Positions 1 through 7,034 are shown, numbered from the stretch's first letter. The stretch is 8,530 bases of DNA from Nitriliruptoraceae bacterium (GCA_007116505.1 SKII01000089.1:1-8530); one strand, 5' to 3'. Notes: a model not told the origin generated them from the sequence alone. Program-made: numbers and translations.

Positions 1-5
1 CCGTG

Positions 6-2222
6 TCAGGCGAGCGCGTCGATCGCAGCGTTGAGGGTCGCGGACGGCCGCATCACGGCGTCCGCCTTCGCCACGTCCGGCCGGTAGTAGCCGCCGACGT
101 CCACCGGGGAGCCCTGTACAGCGGCGAGCTCCGCGAGGATCGTCGACTCCTGCTCGGCGAGCTGCGCCGCGATGGGGGCGAACAGCGCGGCGAGCTCGCC
201 GTCCTCCTGCTGGCCCGCGAGCTCCCTGGCCCAGAAGACGGCGAGGGACGCGTGGCTGCCCCGGGTGTCGATCTCGCCGACCCGGCGGGACGGGGAGCGG
301 CCCTCCTCGAGCAGCGTCTCGATGGCGCGGTCGAGCGTCGACGCGAGCACCTGCGCGCGGGGGTTGTCCGCGACGCGGGCGACATGCTCGAGGGAGACGA
401 CCATCGCCATGAACTCGCCGAGCGAGTCCCAGCGCAGGTGGTTCTCACGCTCGAGCTGCTGGACGTGCTTCGGGGCGGAGCCGCCCGCACCGGTCTCGAA
501 CATCGCGCCACCGGCCATGAGCGGGACGATCGAGAGCATCTTCGCGCTGGTCCCGAGCTCGAGGATCGGGAAGAGGTCGGTGAGGTAGTCGCGCAGCACG
601 TTGCCGGTCGCCGCGATCGTGTCCTCGTCCGCACGGCAGCGCGCGAGCGTGTGACGTGTCGCCTCGGTGAGTGCGAGCACGGAGATGTCGAGCCCGTCCG
701 TGTCGAGGCCCGCGAGCTCGTCGTCGAGCTTCGCGATGAGCTCACGGTCGTGCGCACGGTCGCGGTCGAGCCAGAACACGACGGGGACGCCGCTCTGGCG
801 CGTGCGCTCGACCGCCAGGCGGACCCAGTCGCGGATCGCCGCGTCGTTCGTCCGGCACATGCGCCAGATGTCACCGGGCTCCACGGGGTGGGAGAGCAGC
901 TCGTCGTCGCCCGACATCACCCGGACGGTGCCGGCGGCGGGCGCGAGGAAGGTGGTGTCGTGCGATCCGTACTCCTCTGCGGCCTCCGCCATCAGGCCGA
1001 CGTTCTGCACCGTTCCCATGCGGCTCGGGTCGAACGCGCCGTTGCGCCGGCAGTCCTCCACCGTCTCCGCGTACAGCGCCGCGTAGCTCGAGTCGGGGAT
1101 GACGGCCTTCGTGTCACCAGGCTGCCCGTCCGCGCCCCACATGTGCCCCGACGTGCGGATCATCGCCGGCATCGAGGCGTCGATGATGACGTCGGAGGGC
1201 ACGTGGAGGTTCGTGATGCCACGGTCGGAGTCGACGTACGCGAGCGCCGGTCCGGCTGCGACGGCCGCGTGGATCGCGCCCTCCACCGTGGCCCGCTCGT
1301 CGTCGGGGAGGGTGGCGACCGCGGCGAGCATCGCGGCGAGGCCGTCGTCGGGGTTCGCGCCGCAGCGGGAGAGGGCGTCCGCGTGGTCGGTCATCACGGC
1401 CCCGAGGACCGCCCGGACCGCATGGCCGAAGAGGATCGGGTCGGAGACCTTCATCATCGTCGCCTTCACGTGGAAGGAGAACATGATCCCCTGCGCCTTC
1501 GCGTCGGCGACCTCCTGGGCGAGGAACTCCTGGAGGGCGGCGCGACGCATCACGGCGGCGTCGACGACGGCGCCGGCCTTCACCTTCACGCCGTCCTTCA
1601 GGACGTCGACGGTGCCGTCCGCGCGGACCAGCTCGATGCGGACGGAGGTGGCGGCGCCGACGGTGACCGAGCGCTCGCTCGAGCGGAAGTCACCGTCGGT
1701 CATCGTCGCGACGTGGGTCCTCGAGTCGGGCGACCAGGCACCCATCGAGTGCGGGTGTGAGCGCGCGAAGCGCTTGACCGAGCCCGGGGCCCGCCGGTCG
1801 GAGTTCCCCTGGCGAAGGACCGGGTTGACCGCGCTGCCCTTGACCCGGTCGTAGCGCGCGCGGACCTCGCGCTCCTCGTCGGTGCTCGGGTCGTCGGGGG
1901 GGTCCGGGACGGCGAAGCCCTGGGCCTGCAGCTCCGCGATCGCCGCCTTCATCTGGGGGATGGAGGCACTGATGTTCGGGAGCTTGATGATGTTCGCGTC
2001 GGGGGTGAGCGCGAGCCGGCCGAGCTCGGCGAGCGCGTCGGGGACCTGCTGGTCAGCAGGGAGGCGGTCGGCGAACGCTGCGAGGATGCGCCCCGACAGG
2101 GAGATGTCGCGCAGCTCGACGGTGATCCCGGCCGTCCCGAGGTAGTTGCGCAGGATCGGCAGGAACGAGTGCGTCGCGAGCGCGGGCGCCTCGTCGGTGT
2201 AGGTGTAGACGATCGTCTGCAT
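6..2222 (-). CDS. icd: Monomeric NADP-dependent isocitrate dehydrogenase
   Basis: This 738-residue protein is the full usual length for the single-subunit (IDH-II) family. The enzyme oxidatively decarboxylates isocitrate to 2-oxoglutarate in the cytoplasmic TCA cycle and produces NADPH. Family hallmarks seen directly are GNSDRRAP at residues 139-146, followed by the [12 protein letters not shown] block near 156-167, and, further on, [56 protein letters not shown] and [14 protein letters not shown]. The N-terminus [22 protein letters not shown] matches the family start, and GGAG lies 5 nt before the ATG, so the start is secure. The stop is TGA at 8-6. The gene stands apart from its upstream neighbour by 162 bp and probably has its own promoter. 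Its product 2-oxoglutarate is the carbon skeleton for the glutamate that GlnA, encoded about 3 kb away, converts to glutamine. The identity is near certain from sequence conservation. Confidence 0.97.
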   Translation of the reverse strand: MQTIVYTYTDEAPALATHSFLPILRNYLGTAGITVELRDISLSGRILAAFADRLPADQQVPDALAELGRLALTPDANIIKLPNISASIPQMKAAIAELQAQGFAVPDPPDDPSTDEEREVRARYDRVKGSAVNPVLRQGNSDRRAPGSVKRFARSHPHSMGAWSPDSRTHVATMTDGDFRSSERSVTVGAATSVRIELVRADGTVDVLKDGVKVKAGAVVDAAVMRRAALQEFLAQEVADAKAQGIMFSFHVKATMMKVSDPILFGHAVRAVLGAVMTDHADALSRCGANPDDGLAAMLAAVATLPDDERATVEGAIHAAVAAGPALAYVDSDRGITNLHVPSDVIIDASMPAMIRTSGHMWGADGQPGDTKAVIPDSSYAALYAETVEDCRRNGAFDPSRMGTVQNVGLMAEAAEEYGSHDTTFLAPAAGTVRVMSGDDELLSHPVEPGDIWRMCRTNDAAIRDWVRLAVERTRQSGVPVVFWLDRDRAHDRELIAKLDDELAGLDTDGLDISVLALTEATRHTLARCRADEDTIAATGNVLRDYLTDLFPILELGTSAKMLSIVPLMAGGAMFETGAGGSAPKHVQQLERENHLRWDSLGEFMAMVVSLEHVARVADNPRAQVLASTLDRAIETLLEEGRSPSRRVGEIDTRGSHASLAVFWARELAGQQEDGELAALFAPIAAQLAEQESTILAELAAVQGSPVDVGGYYRPDVAKADAVMRPSATLNAAIDALA

Positions 2223-2268
2223 GGTGGCTCCGTCTCCGTCCGCCCGCTCCCACGGGCTGTCGGCGTGG

Positions 2269-2274
2269 ACCTTA
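2269..2274 (-). promoter_or_regulatory. Possible -10 element for icd
   Basis: On the minus strand TAAGGT (TANNNT pattern) lies about 47 nt upstream of the icd ATG. No convincing -35 hexamer sits 16-18 nt further up, so this is only a weak candidate. It is consistent with icd having its own promoter in the 162-bp gap. Confidence 0.22.
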
Positions 2275-2346
2275 GACCCTCGGCGGGTGGGCAGGGTGCG
2301 CCGGAGGGCCCGCGCCGCCGGTCCGACCGTCCCTCGCCGGCCACGT

Positions 2347-2398
2347 GCCCGTCAGCCCGCGCGCAGCGGCCCGTCAGCCCGCGCTCAGCGGCCCGTGA
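2347..2398. repeat. 22-bp tandem duplication at the 3' end of the M15 peptidase gene
   Basis: Positions 2347-2368 and 2369-2390 are two head-to-tail copies of a 22-bp unit differing at one base (G at 2363, T at 2385). A third, partial copy starts at 2391 and matches for 6 bp. The right-hand copy covers the last codons and the TGA stop of the M15 peptidase gene, and the T at 2385 is the base that makes that stop. The repeat lies between this gene and the icd upstream region. No strong terminator-like stem was found in it. Confidence 0.85.
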
Positions 2399-3356
2399 CG
2401 GAGAAGTGCATCGGGTCGATCGCCGTGCCGGTCCAGGCCCCGCCCCAGCGCCACCCGACCGCCGAGAAGGCCGCGGTGACGGCGTCTCCGGCCACGACCA
2501 TCCCCGGCCGCACGTCGTCACGGTCGACGTAGGCGCCGGACAGCTCGGGGATGACGATCGAGCCCCGGACGTACGGGTTGTGGAACGGGTTGAGGTCGAT
2601 CGCTCGGCCGAAGGCGTGCTCCGACCACCGGCTCCCGCCGACGGTCATGCGGCAGACGAACACGGTGGTGACGTTGCCGTCCCCCGTCGGTGGGGCCGCG
2701 AGCTCGTCGGGGCTGATGATGCGCACATCCTCGAGCGGGAACCGGGCCGCATGCAGGGCCGCGAAGACCTCGAGGAGGTCGTCAGCGACGTCGGCATTGA
2801 CGAGCAGCTCGCCGCTGTGCGTGCGGTCGTCGAACCCGACGAACGTGACGGTGAGGTACCGGAGCTCGTCCGCAGCGACCGGGCAGCCCGAGTGCCACGT
2901 GGAGCGCGCGAGGACCTCGGGCGGTACCGGGCCGGCGGTGCCGCGGAAGCTCCCGTCCGCGGGCGGCGGGTCCGGCGTCGGCGGCGGGATGGGGAGCGGT
3001 GCGAACCTCCGGTCACGGAGCTCGTCGGGTGTCGGGGGCTGCTCGGGTCGCCCGTCGTCGGCGATCGCGAGGATCCGGGATCCGAGCCACTCGGGGCGCG
3101 GTGGGAGCACGGACGATGGCTCGGGCTCAGGCTCCGGCTCCGGCTCCGGCGCTGCATCGGGCCCCGGGTCCGGTGCAGGTACCTCGTCCGGTTCCGGCAC
3201 CTCGTCCGGTGCAGGTGCGGTCACCGGCGGCGCGGCCGCCTCTGGGGCGCCGCACGACGCGAGCACGGCGGCGAGCACGGTCACGGCGAGCAGCGTCGGA
3301 CGCGGAGTCCGCAGGACGCGGCCGGCGCCCCGCTCGGGGCAGCGGGGCGGGGTCAT
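2385..3356 (-). CDS. Secreted lipoprotein with M15-type (VanY/CwlK-like) peptidase domain
   Basis: This 323-residue protein is predicted to be a lipid-anchored, zinc-dependent cell-wall peptidase (D,D-carboxypeptidase or L-Ala-D-Glu endopeptidase type). A basic N-terminus and the hydrophobic stretch TLLAVTVLAAVL lead to a lipobox LASC with the lipidated cysteine at residue 35. Residues 36-90 form a Pro/Glu/Asp-rich linker containing PEPEPEPEPEP (about 70-80), which probably spans the envelope. The catalytic part fills about 150-323. SEHAFGRAID gives zinc ligands His247 and Asp254, and DPMHFS near the C-terminus gives His317. Cys158 and Cys235 could form a disulfide. The ATG overlaps the TGA of the upstream phosphatase-fold gene by 4 bp (ATGA) with no clear Shine-Dalgarno sequence, so translation is probably coupled. 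The open frame extends further upstream through the neighbouring gene, but only the ATG at 3356 gives a signal peptide. The substrate is not determinable, and the pairing with ldhA is unexplained. Confidence 0.85.
   Translation of the reverse strand: MTPPRCPERGAGRVLRTPRPTLLAVTVLAAVLASCGAPEAAAPPVTAPAPDEVPEPDEVPAPDPGPDAAPEPEPEPEPEPSSVLPPRPEWLGSRILAIADDGRPEQPPTPDELRDRRFAPLPIPPPTPDPPPADGSFRGTAGPVPPEVLARSTWHSGCPVAADELRYLTVTFVGFDDRTHSGELLVNADVADDLLEVFAALHAARFPLEDVRIISPDELAAPPTGDGNVTTVFVCRMTVGGSRWSEHAFGRAIDLNPFHNPYVRGSIVIPELSGAYVDRDDVRPGMVVAGDAVTAAFSAVGWRWGGAWTGTAIDPMHFSVTGR
3117..3149 (-). repeat. Hexanucleotide repeat coding for a Pro-Glu linker
   Basis: A run of near-identical 6-bp units (plus-strand GGCTCC-like) encodes five Pro-Glu pairs plus a final Pro in the lipoprotein linker. 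Such units can vary in number by slippage without shifting the frame, so linker length may differ between strains. Confidence 0.8.
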
Positions 3357-4135
3357 GGGAGGAGCCGGTACAGCGTGTGCAGGGGCCGATGGTCGGACGG
3401 TGCCACGCCCCGCCAGGGCTGATCGACGACCTCCGTCAGCACCGGCCGGACGGCCCCGCGGTGGAACTGCCAGTCGATCGTCGACGGCGGGAGGTGCGGG
3501 GGACGGCGCGACCCCTCCGTCGAGAGCGGGAACGCGGGGAACGTCGGGGGCGGGACGACCCCGAGCGCGGACCAGGCATCGCTGAACCCCGCCGAGCGCA
3601 GGACCCGGGTCGGCACGGCGGGGTCGTTCAGATCGCCCATCAGCAGGCAGGGGGAGTCGCCGGCGACGTCGTCGAGCACCCGGATGACCTCGCGGGTCTG
3701 GGCGAGCCGGGGGCTCAGCCCGGTGTCGACCTCGTCGGAGCCGCCGAGCCACGTGAGGTGCACGGTCGCGACCACGAGCCCCCGCCGTGTCGCGAGGTGC
3801 TCGAGGCGGGTCCAGAACACGCGCCGGTCGCGCTCCGCGGCCCCGAACGGCGACGCTCCGCTCCCCACGAGCGAGAACCGCGTCGTGTCCCACCAGACGT
3901 TGCCCTCGTGGGTCCATCCGCGCTCGGCACCCACGACACAGCGGTGGTCGGGCAGCTCCTCGGCGATGACGTCGCGGACCTGCGGCCGCAGCTCCTGGAC
4001 GCACAGCACGTCGGGTCGCCGCCCGAGCAGCGCGCGGAGCGGTGCCTCTCGGGTGGGCCAGCGCTGCGTGTTCCACAGGTTGACGCTCATCGCCGTGAAC
4101 GTGGCATCGACGGGGGCCGGCGTCGGCTCGGTCAC
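3353..4135 (-). CDS. Endonuclease/exonuclease/phosphatase-fold (DNase I-like) hydrolase
   Basis: This 260-residue protein is a single domain of the EEP superfamily, which contains metal-dependent phosphodiesterases and phosphomonoesterases such as exonuclease III-like nucleases and sphingomyelinases. The active-site set is complete in order: the Asn in SVNLWN (19, or 22), Glu48 in CVQEL, His126 in ATVHLTW, Asp168 and Asn170 in MGDLND, Asp221 in TIDW, and Asp248-His249 in SDHRPL. No signal peptide or membrane segment is visible, so it should be cytoplasmic, unlike its downstream partner. The start is GTG at 4135, whose GTGA overlaps the ldhA stop. The alternative ATG at 4090 (residue 16) begins just before the first motif but has no Shine-Dalgarno sequence. 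Its own stop overlaps the next gene's ATG. The fold is certain, but the substrate (nucleic acid, lipid or sugar phosphate) cannot be told from motifs. Confidence 0.88.
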   Translation of the reverse strand: MTEPTPAPVDATFTAMSVNLWNTQRWPTREAPLRALLGRRPDVLCVQELRPQVRDVIAEELPDHRCVVGAERGWTHEGNVWWDTTRFSLVGSGASPFGAAERDRRVFWTRLEHLATRRGLVVATVHLTWLGGSDEVDTGLSPRLAQTREVIRVLDDVAGDSPCLLMGDLNDPAVPTRVLRSAGFSDAWSALGVVPPPTFPAFPLSTEGSRRPPHLPPSTIDWQFHRGAVRPVLTEVVDQPWRGVAPSDHRPLHTLYRLLP

Positions 4136-5163
4136 GATGACGTCGCCCCGGGTGCCGTCATCGCGGCGAGGGTGACCTCCGTCCCCGACGGTCGTCCCTC
4201 GGCGAACGCGGCGATGTTGTCCAACGTCGTCGTCGCGATCCTCGCGAGGGCCTCAGCGGTGAAGAAGGCCTGGTGGGCGGTGATGAGCACGTTGGGGAAG
4301 GTGAGGAGCCGGGAGAAGACGTCGTCGGTGATGACCCGGTCCGAGAGGTCCTCGAAGAACAGGTCGCCCTCCTCCTCGTAGACGTCGAGGGCGAGCGTGC
4401 CGATGTGGCCCGACTTCAGCCCGTCGATGACCGCCCTGGTGTCGACGAGCGCCCCGCGGCTGGTGTTGACGAGCATCACCCCGCGGCGCATGGACGCGAC
4501 CGCCGCCGCGTCGATGACGTGGTGCGTCTCGGGGGTCAGCGGACAGTGGAGCGTCACGATGTCGGAGGAGGCGAGCAGCGTCGGGAGGTCCACCGCGGTC
4601 GCGCCGAGGGCGAGCGTCGCGGGGTCGGGGAACGGGTCGTTGACGAGGATGCGGCAGCCGAACCCGTGCAGGATGCGGGCGACGAGTGCGCCGATCCGCC
4701 CGGTCCCGACGATCCCGACCGTGCGTCCGTGCAGGTCGGCCCCGAGCAGGCCCTCGAGGCTGAAGTTCCCGTCGCGGACGCGCGCGGCGGCGCGGTGGAT
4801 CCGGCGCTCCACCGACAGCATCAGCCCGACGGTGAACTCGGCGACGGCGTGGGGGGAGTAGGCCGGGACGCGCATGACCGTGATGCCGGCCGCCTCCGCC
4901 GCGCCGAGGTCGACGTGGTTGAACCCCGCGGAGCGGAGGGCGAGGAGCCTCGTGCCGCCTGCGGCGAGCGCGGCGATGACCTCGGCGTCGACCACGTCGT
5001 TCACGAACGGGACGACCGCCTCGTGCCCCGCGGCCAGCGGGACCGTCGTGCGGTCGAGGCGTGCCGGCTGGAACGTCAGCTCGATCGGACGGTCCCGCTC
5101 GGCGTCAGCCGCTCGGAAGGACCGCTCGTCGTACGTCCTCGTGCTGAACAGGATGCTGCGCAC
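4132..5163 (-). CDS. ldhA: D-lactate dehydrogenase, fermentative LdhA type (D-2-hydroxyacid dehydrogenase)
   Basis: This 343-residue NAD-dependent enzyme is predicted to interconvert pyruvate and D-lactate in the cytoplasm. GTGRIG at 153-158 is the Rossmann dinucleotide loop. Asp176 in VNDPFPD at the end of the next strand favours NAD over NADP. The catalytic triad is Arg236 (NTSRGALVDT), Glu264 or a neighbour (DVYEEEGDLFFEDL) and His297 (ITAHQAFFTAEAL). The DLFFEDLSDRVITDDVF block is characteristic of E. coli-type LdhA rather than glycerate or formate dehydrogenases. I chose the GTG at 5163 rather than the ATG at 5175. A perfect GGAGG lies 5 nt before the GTG, and the resulting N-terminus MRSILFSTRTYD aligns without gaps with the known LdhA start MKLAVYSTKQYD. 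The ATG lacks a good ribosome site. It is the first gene of a three-gene overlapping cluster and is followed by the EEP hydrolase. Exact 2-hydroxyacid specificity is inferred. Confidence 0.9.
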   Translation of the reverse strand: MRSILFSTRTYDERSFRAADAERDRPIELTFQPARLDRTTVPLAAGHEAVVPFVNDVVDAEVIAALAAGGTRLLALRSAGFNHVDLGAAEAAGITVMRVPAYSPHAVAEFTVGLMLSVERRIHRAAARVRDGNFSLEGLLGADLHGRTVGIVGTGRIGALVARILHGFGCRILVNDPFPDPATLALGATAVDLPTLLASSDIVTLHCPLTPETHHVIDAAAVASMRRGVMLVNTSRGALVDTRAVIDGLKSGHIGTLALDVYEEEGDLFFEDLSDRVITDDVFSRLLTFPNVLITAHQAFFTAEALARIATTTLDNIAAFAEGRPSGTEVTLAAMTAPGATSS

Positions 5164-5166
5164 GTC

Positions 5167-5171
5167 GACCT
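5167..5171 (-). promoter_or_regulatory. Ribosome binding site deciding the ldhA GTG start
   Basis: On the minus strand GGAGG sits at 5172-5168 (within a base), separated by TCGAC from GTG at 5163-5161. It lies inside the codons that the longer ATG reading would translate, which argues against that reading. Confidence 0.7.
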
Positions 5172-5192
5172 CCATCCGCCGGATGCTCGGCC

Positions 5193-5221
5193 CCGTCCTT
5201 GCTCCGTCCTTGCTCCGTCCT
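5193..5221. repeat. 11-bp tandem repeat upstream of ldhA
   Basis: The unit CCGTCCTTGCT occurs twice without a mismatch at 5193-5203 and 5204-5214, followed by a partial third copy from 5215 (CCGTCCT). The 11-bp period is about one helical turn, so a DNA-binding protein could contact every copy from one face. The repeat lies in the presumed ldhA leader or promoter region, ending 29 nt before the GTG start. Confidence 0.8.
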
Positions 5222-5237
5222 GGCCCGACCTGGGGCG

Positions 5238-5266
5238 AGGCTACGCGCCCCCCGGAGGACGGCGAA
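5238..5266 (-). promoter_or_regulatory. Possible promoter for the ldhA cluster
   Basis: On the minus strand TTCGCC (5266-5261) and TAGCCT (5243-5238, TANNNT pattern) are separated by 17 nt. They lie just downstream of the glnA terminator hairpin and about 75 nt upstream of the ldhA start. The -35 match is poor, so this rests mainly on position and spacing. Confidence 0.27.
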
Positions 5267-5299
5267 GGCCGCAGGGCCCGTACGGGCGCCCTGCGGCCT
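5266..5299 (-). terminator. Rho-independent-type hairpin ending glnA
   Basis: A 12-bp perfect inverted repeat (AGGCCGCAGGGC at 5266-5277 and its complement at 5288-5299) lies 15 nt after the glnA stop. The loop core is a palindrome (GCCCGTACGGGC, 5276-5287), so the inner part can also pair with a GTAC loop. There is no U-tract after the stem, as is common for terminators in high-G+C actinobacteria. It separates glnA from the ldhA cluster. Confidence 0.8.
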
Positions 5300-5314
5300 C
5301 GACCGTGAGATGGA

Positions 5315-6748
5315 TCAGATGTCGTAGTACAGCTGGAACTCGAGCGGGTGGGGACGGAGCCCGACCTGCGCGACCTCGTTCGCCATCTTGTAGTCGATCC
5401 AGGTCTCGATCAGGTCCTCGGTGAACACGCCTCCCTCGAGCAGGAAGTCGTGGTCGGCGGCGAGGCCGGCGAGCGACTCCTCGAGGCTGCGCGGCACGCT
5501 CGGGAGGTTCGTGAGCTCCTCCGGCGGCAGGTCGTAGATGTCCTTGTCGACCGGGTCCGGCGGCTCGATCCGGTTGCGGATCCCGTCGAGCCCCGCCATC
5601 AGCATCGCCGCGAAGGCGAGGTAGGGGTTCGACGACGGGTCGGGGACACGGAACTCGATGCGCTTCGCCTTCGGCGAGTCACCCGAGAGCGGGATCCGCA
5701 CGGCTGCGGAGCGGTTGCGGGCCGAGTACACGAGGTTGACCGGAGCCTCGTACCCAGGCACGAGCCGGCGGTAGGAGTTCGTGGTCGGGTTCGTGAAGGC
5801 CAGCACCGCAGAGGCGTGCTTGAGCAGACCGCCGATGTACCAGCGGGCCGTGTCCGAGAGCTGCCCGTACCCGCTCGCGTCGAAGAACAGCGGCTCGCCG
5901 TCCTTCCACAGCGACTGGTGCGTGTGCATCCCGGAGCCGTTGTCGCCGAAGATCGGCTTGGGCATGAAGGTGACCGTCTTGCCCTGGTGCCATGCCGTGT
6001 TCTTCACGACGTACTTGAACGTCATGAGCTTGTCGGCGATCTTCGCGAGCGTGTCGAACTGGATGCCGATCTCGCCCTGGCCGCCCGAGCCGACCTCGTG
6101 GTGGTGCAGCTGCGTCTGGATGCCGAACGCCTCCAGGTTGCTGACCATGTCGGAGCGCAGGTCGGTGTAGTGGTCCATCGGCGGGACGGGGAAGTAGCCA
6201 CCCTTGGTGCGCGGCTTGTAGCCCTTGTTCCCACCCTCCTCGTCGCGGCCCGTGTTCCACGCACCCTCGATCGAGTCGACCTCGTAGAACGAACCGTTGC
6301 CCTCGTTCGCGAACTGCACCGAGTCGAAGATGAAGAACTCGGCCTCGGGCCCCATGAAGGCGGTGTCGGCGATCGCGGTGGAGGCCAGGTACGCCTCGGC
6401 CTTGCGCGCGACGTTGCGCGGGTCGCGGCTGTACGCCTCGCCGGTGATCGGGTCGTGGACGTGGCAGTACAGCATGAGGGTCTTCCGCTGCCGGAAGCGG
6501 TCCTCGACGGCGGTCGACGGGTCCGGGATCAGGAGCATGTCCGACTCCTGGATGCCCTGGAACCCACGCACCGACGAGCCATCGAAGTAGACGCCGTTGG
6601 TGAACGTGCCCTCGTCGATGTTCGTGACCGGGAACGTCGTGTGCTGCGTGACGCCCGGGAGGTCGATGAAGCGGAGATCGACGTACTCGTAGCCGCCATC
6701 CTTGAGGAGGGCGAGCACGTCGGCCGCGGTCTTCGGTGAGCTACCCAA
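5315..6748 (-). CDS. glnA: Glutamine synthetase type I (GSI-beta)
   Basis: This 477-residue protein makes glutamine from glutamate, ammonium and ATP. The family forms cytoplasmic dodecamers and is the main ammonium-assimilating enzyme. Motifs seen are FDGSS (54-58, gate Asp56), PEAEFF (Glu135, Glu137), [12 protein letters not shown] (Glu218, Glu226), [14 protein letters not shown] (264-277, His275), the NRSAAVRIP arginine loop near 345-353 and IEFRVPD (Glu365). Tyr405 in DIYDLPPEE is the conserved adenylylation tyrosine, so GlnE control is likely. The sequence strongly resembles mycobacterial GlnA1 throughout. The start is TTG at 6748: AAGGAG lies 7 nt upstream, and the protein then begins at the usual family position. 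The frame stays open to an ATG at 6991, but those extra 81 residues are Arg/Pro/Ser-rich and unrelated to the family. A strong hairpin follows the stop. It is divergent from mscS, and a GlnR-like site lies about 245 bp upstream. Confidence 0.97.
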   Translation of the reverse strand: MGSSPKTAADVLALLKDGGYEYVDLRFIDLPGVTQHTTFPVTNIDEGTFTNGVYFDGSSVRGFQGIQESDMLLIPDPSTAVEDRFRQRKTLMLYCHVHDPITGEAYSRDPRNVARKAEAYLASTAIADTAFMGPEAEFFIFDSVQFANEGNGSFYEVDSIEGAWNTGRDEEGGNKGYKPRTKGGYFPVPPMDHYTDLRSDMVSNLEAFGIQTQLHHHEVGSGGQGEIGIQFDTLAKIADKLMTFKYVVKNTAWHQGKTVTFMPKPIFGDNGSGMHTHQSLWKDGEPLFFDASGYGQLSDTARWYIGGLLKHASAVLAFTNPTTNSYRRLVPGYEAPVNLVYSARNRSAAVRIPLSGDSPKAKRIEFRVPDPSSNPYLAFAAMLMAGLDGIRNRIEPPDPVDKDIYDLPPEELTNLPSVPRSLEESLAGLAADHDFLLEGGVFTEDLIETWIDYKMANEVAQVGLRPHPLEFQLYYDI

Positions 6749-6755
6749 CGTTCTG

Positions 6756-6761
6756 CTCCTT
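6756..6761 (-). promoter_or_regulatory. Ribosome binding site supporting the glnA TTG start
   Basis: On the minus strand AAGGAG is followed by a 7-nt spacer and TTG at 6748-6746. No ATG or GTG is better placed near the family N-terminus. Confidence 0.75.
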
Positions 6762-6767
6762 CGCTCG

Positions 6768-6785
6768 GGTGCGGGGTCCCGCACC
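6768..6785 (-). other. Hairpin just upstream of the glnA ribosome binding site
   Basis: GGTGCGGG (6768-6775) is complementary to CCCGCACC (6778-6785), giving at least 7 bp with a 4-nt loop. On the glnA transcript it ends 6 nt before AAGGAG. It leaves the ribosome site free, so it could stabilise or influence initiation, but nothing proves a role. Confidence 0.5.
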
Positions 6786-6852
6786 TCGTCGTGTCTGCTG
6801 CAGTTCCACCGGCTCCGCCGGCGACGGTAGGCGGACGAGACGCCGACCTCGA

Positions 6853-6887
6853 CGTGGCCCGGGAGGGCCTCGCCCGGCCGGGCCACG
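6853..6887 (-). other. 10-bp inverted repeat in the glnA leader
   Basis: CGTGGCCCGG (6853-6862) and CCGGGCCACG (6878-6887) are perfect complements with a 15-nt loop. It would form a stable hairpin in the presumed glnA leader. Such stems do occur by chance in DNA this G+C-rich. Confidence 0.5.
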
Positions 6888-6891
6888 GTTG

Positions 6892-6936
6892 GGACTCGGG
6901 ACGACGCCTCGTCCGAGTCCGGGCGCGTTCCCGGAC
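6892..6936 (-). other. Two overlapping, mutually exclusive stems in the glnA leader
   Basis: Stem B pairs 6892-6899 with 6913-6920 (8 bp) and, after one bulged G at 6900, 6901-6904 with 6909-6912, closing a CGCC loop. Stem A pairs GTCCGGG (6917-6923) with CCCGGAC (6930-6936) around a 6-nt loop. Bases 6917-6920 belong to both, so only one can form fully. On the glnA transcript stem A is made first. The arrangement resembles alternative folding in attenuators, but no known riboswitch class was recognised. Confidence 0.5.
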
Positions 6937-6953
6937 GGCTCCTACCTCGGGGG

Positions 6954-6959
6954 ACGCTA
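6954..6959 (-). promoter_or_regulatory. Possible glnA -10 element
   Basis: On the minus strand TAGCGT (TANNNT) lies downstream of the GlnR-like box. A start site near 6947 would put that box at about -45 to -60, a usual place for an activator, and would give a glnA leader of about 200 nt. No good -35 hexamer is present, as expected for an activator-dependent promoter but also for a chance match. Confidence 0.33.
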
Positions 6960-6969
6960 CGGCGATCCT

Positions 6970-7007
6970 GTGCCGCCGCGGTGTCCCTCATGTTTCGGGC
7001 GTGTTAC
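6970..7007 (-). promoter_or_regulatory. GlnR-like binding box upstream of glnA
   Basis: Read on the glnA strand, GTAAC (7007-7003), six bases, then GAAAC (6996-6992) is an exact fit to the actinobacterial GlnR pattern gTnAC-n6-GaAAc. With the same 11-nt period, a degenerate second pair follows: GACAC (6985-6981), six bases, then GGCAC (6974-6970). GlnR is the OmpR-type global nitrogen regulator and glnA is its classical target, so both motif and position agree. The first pair is strong and the second weak. Whether the genome encodes GlnR is not visible here. Confidence 0.65.
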
Positions 7008-7034
7008 ACCGGACGCGGGATGCTCGGTTAGGGT
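7004..7034 (+). promoter_or_regulatory. Possible mscS promoter overlapping the GlnR-like box
   Basis: TAGGGT (7029-7034, TANNNT) faces mscS, with TTACAC (7004-7009) 19 nt before it as a weak -35. The spacing is longer than ideal. The -35 would share bases with the GlnR-like site, so GlnR bound for glnA could hinder or alter mscS expression. This is a low-confidence reading. Confidence 0.22.

Noticed and set aside
3..1760. Plus-strand open frame of 585 codons opposite icd
   Set aside because: It is the mirror of a highly conserved gene in very G+C-rich DNA. The product is Arg/Gly/Val-rich without any domain.
3117..3215. Short-period repeats as a possible CRISPR or regulatory array
   Set aside because: They are codon-level repeats encoding the Pro/Glu/Asp linker, with no spacers.
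3357..4076. N-terminal extension of the M15 frame through the EEP gene
   Set aside because: It overlaps the well-supported EEP gene in another frame, whereas the ATG at 3356 gives a clean lipoprotein signal.
2999..4381. Plus-strand open frame of 460 codons across the EEP and M15 genes
   Set aside because: It crosses the boundaries of three real minus-strand genes and has repetitive Arg/Pro-rich composition.
5348..6739. Plus-strand open frame of 463 codons opposite glnA
   Set aside because: It is an antisense shadow of conserved glnA codons with low-complexity Arg/Val/Glu composition and no recognisable family.
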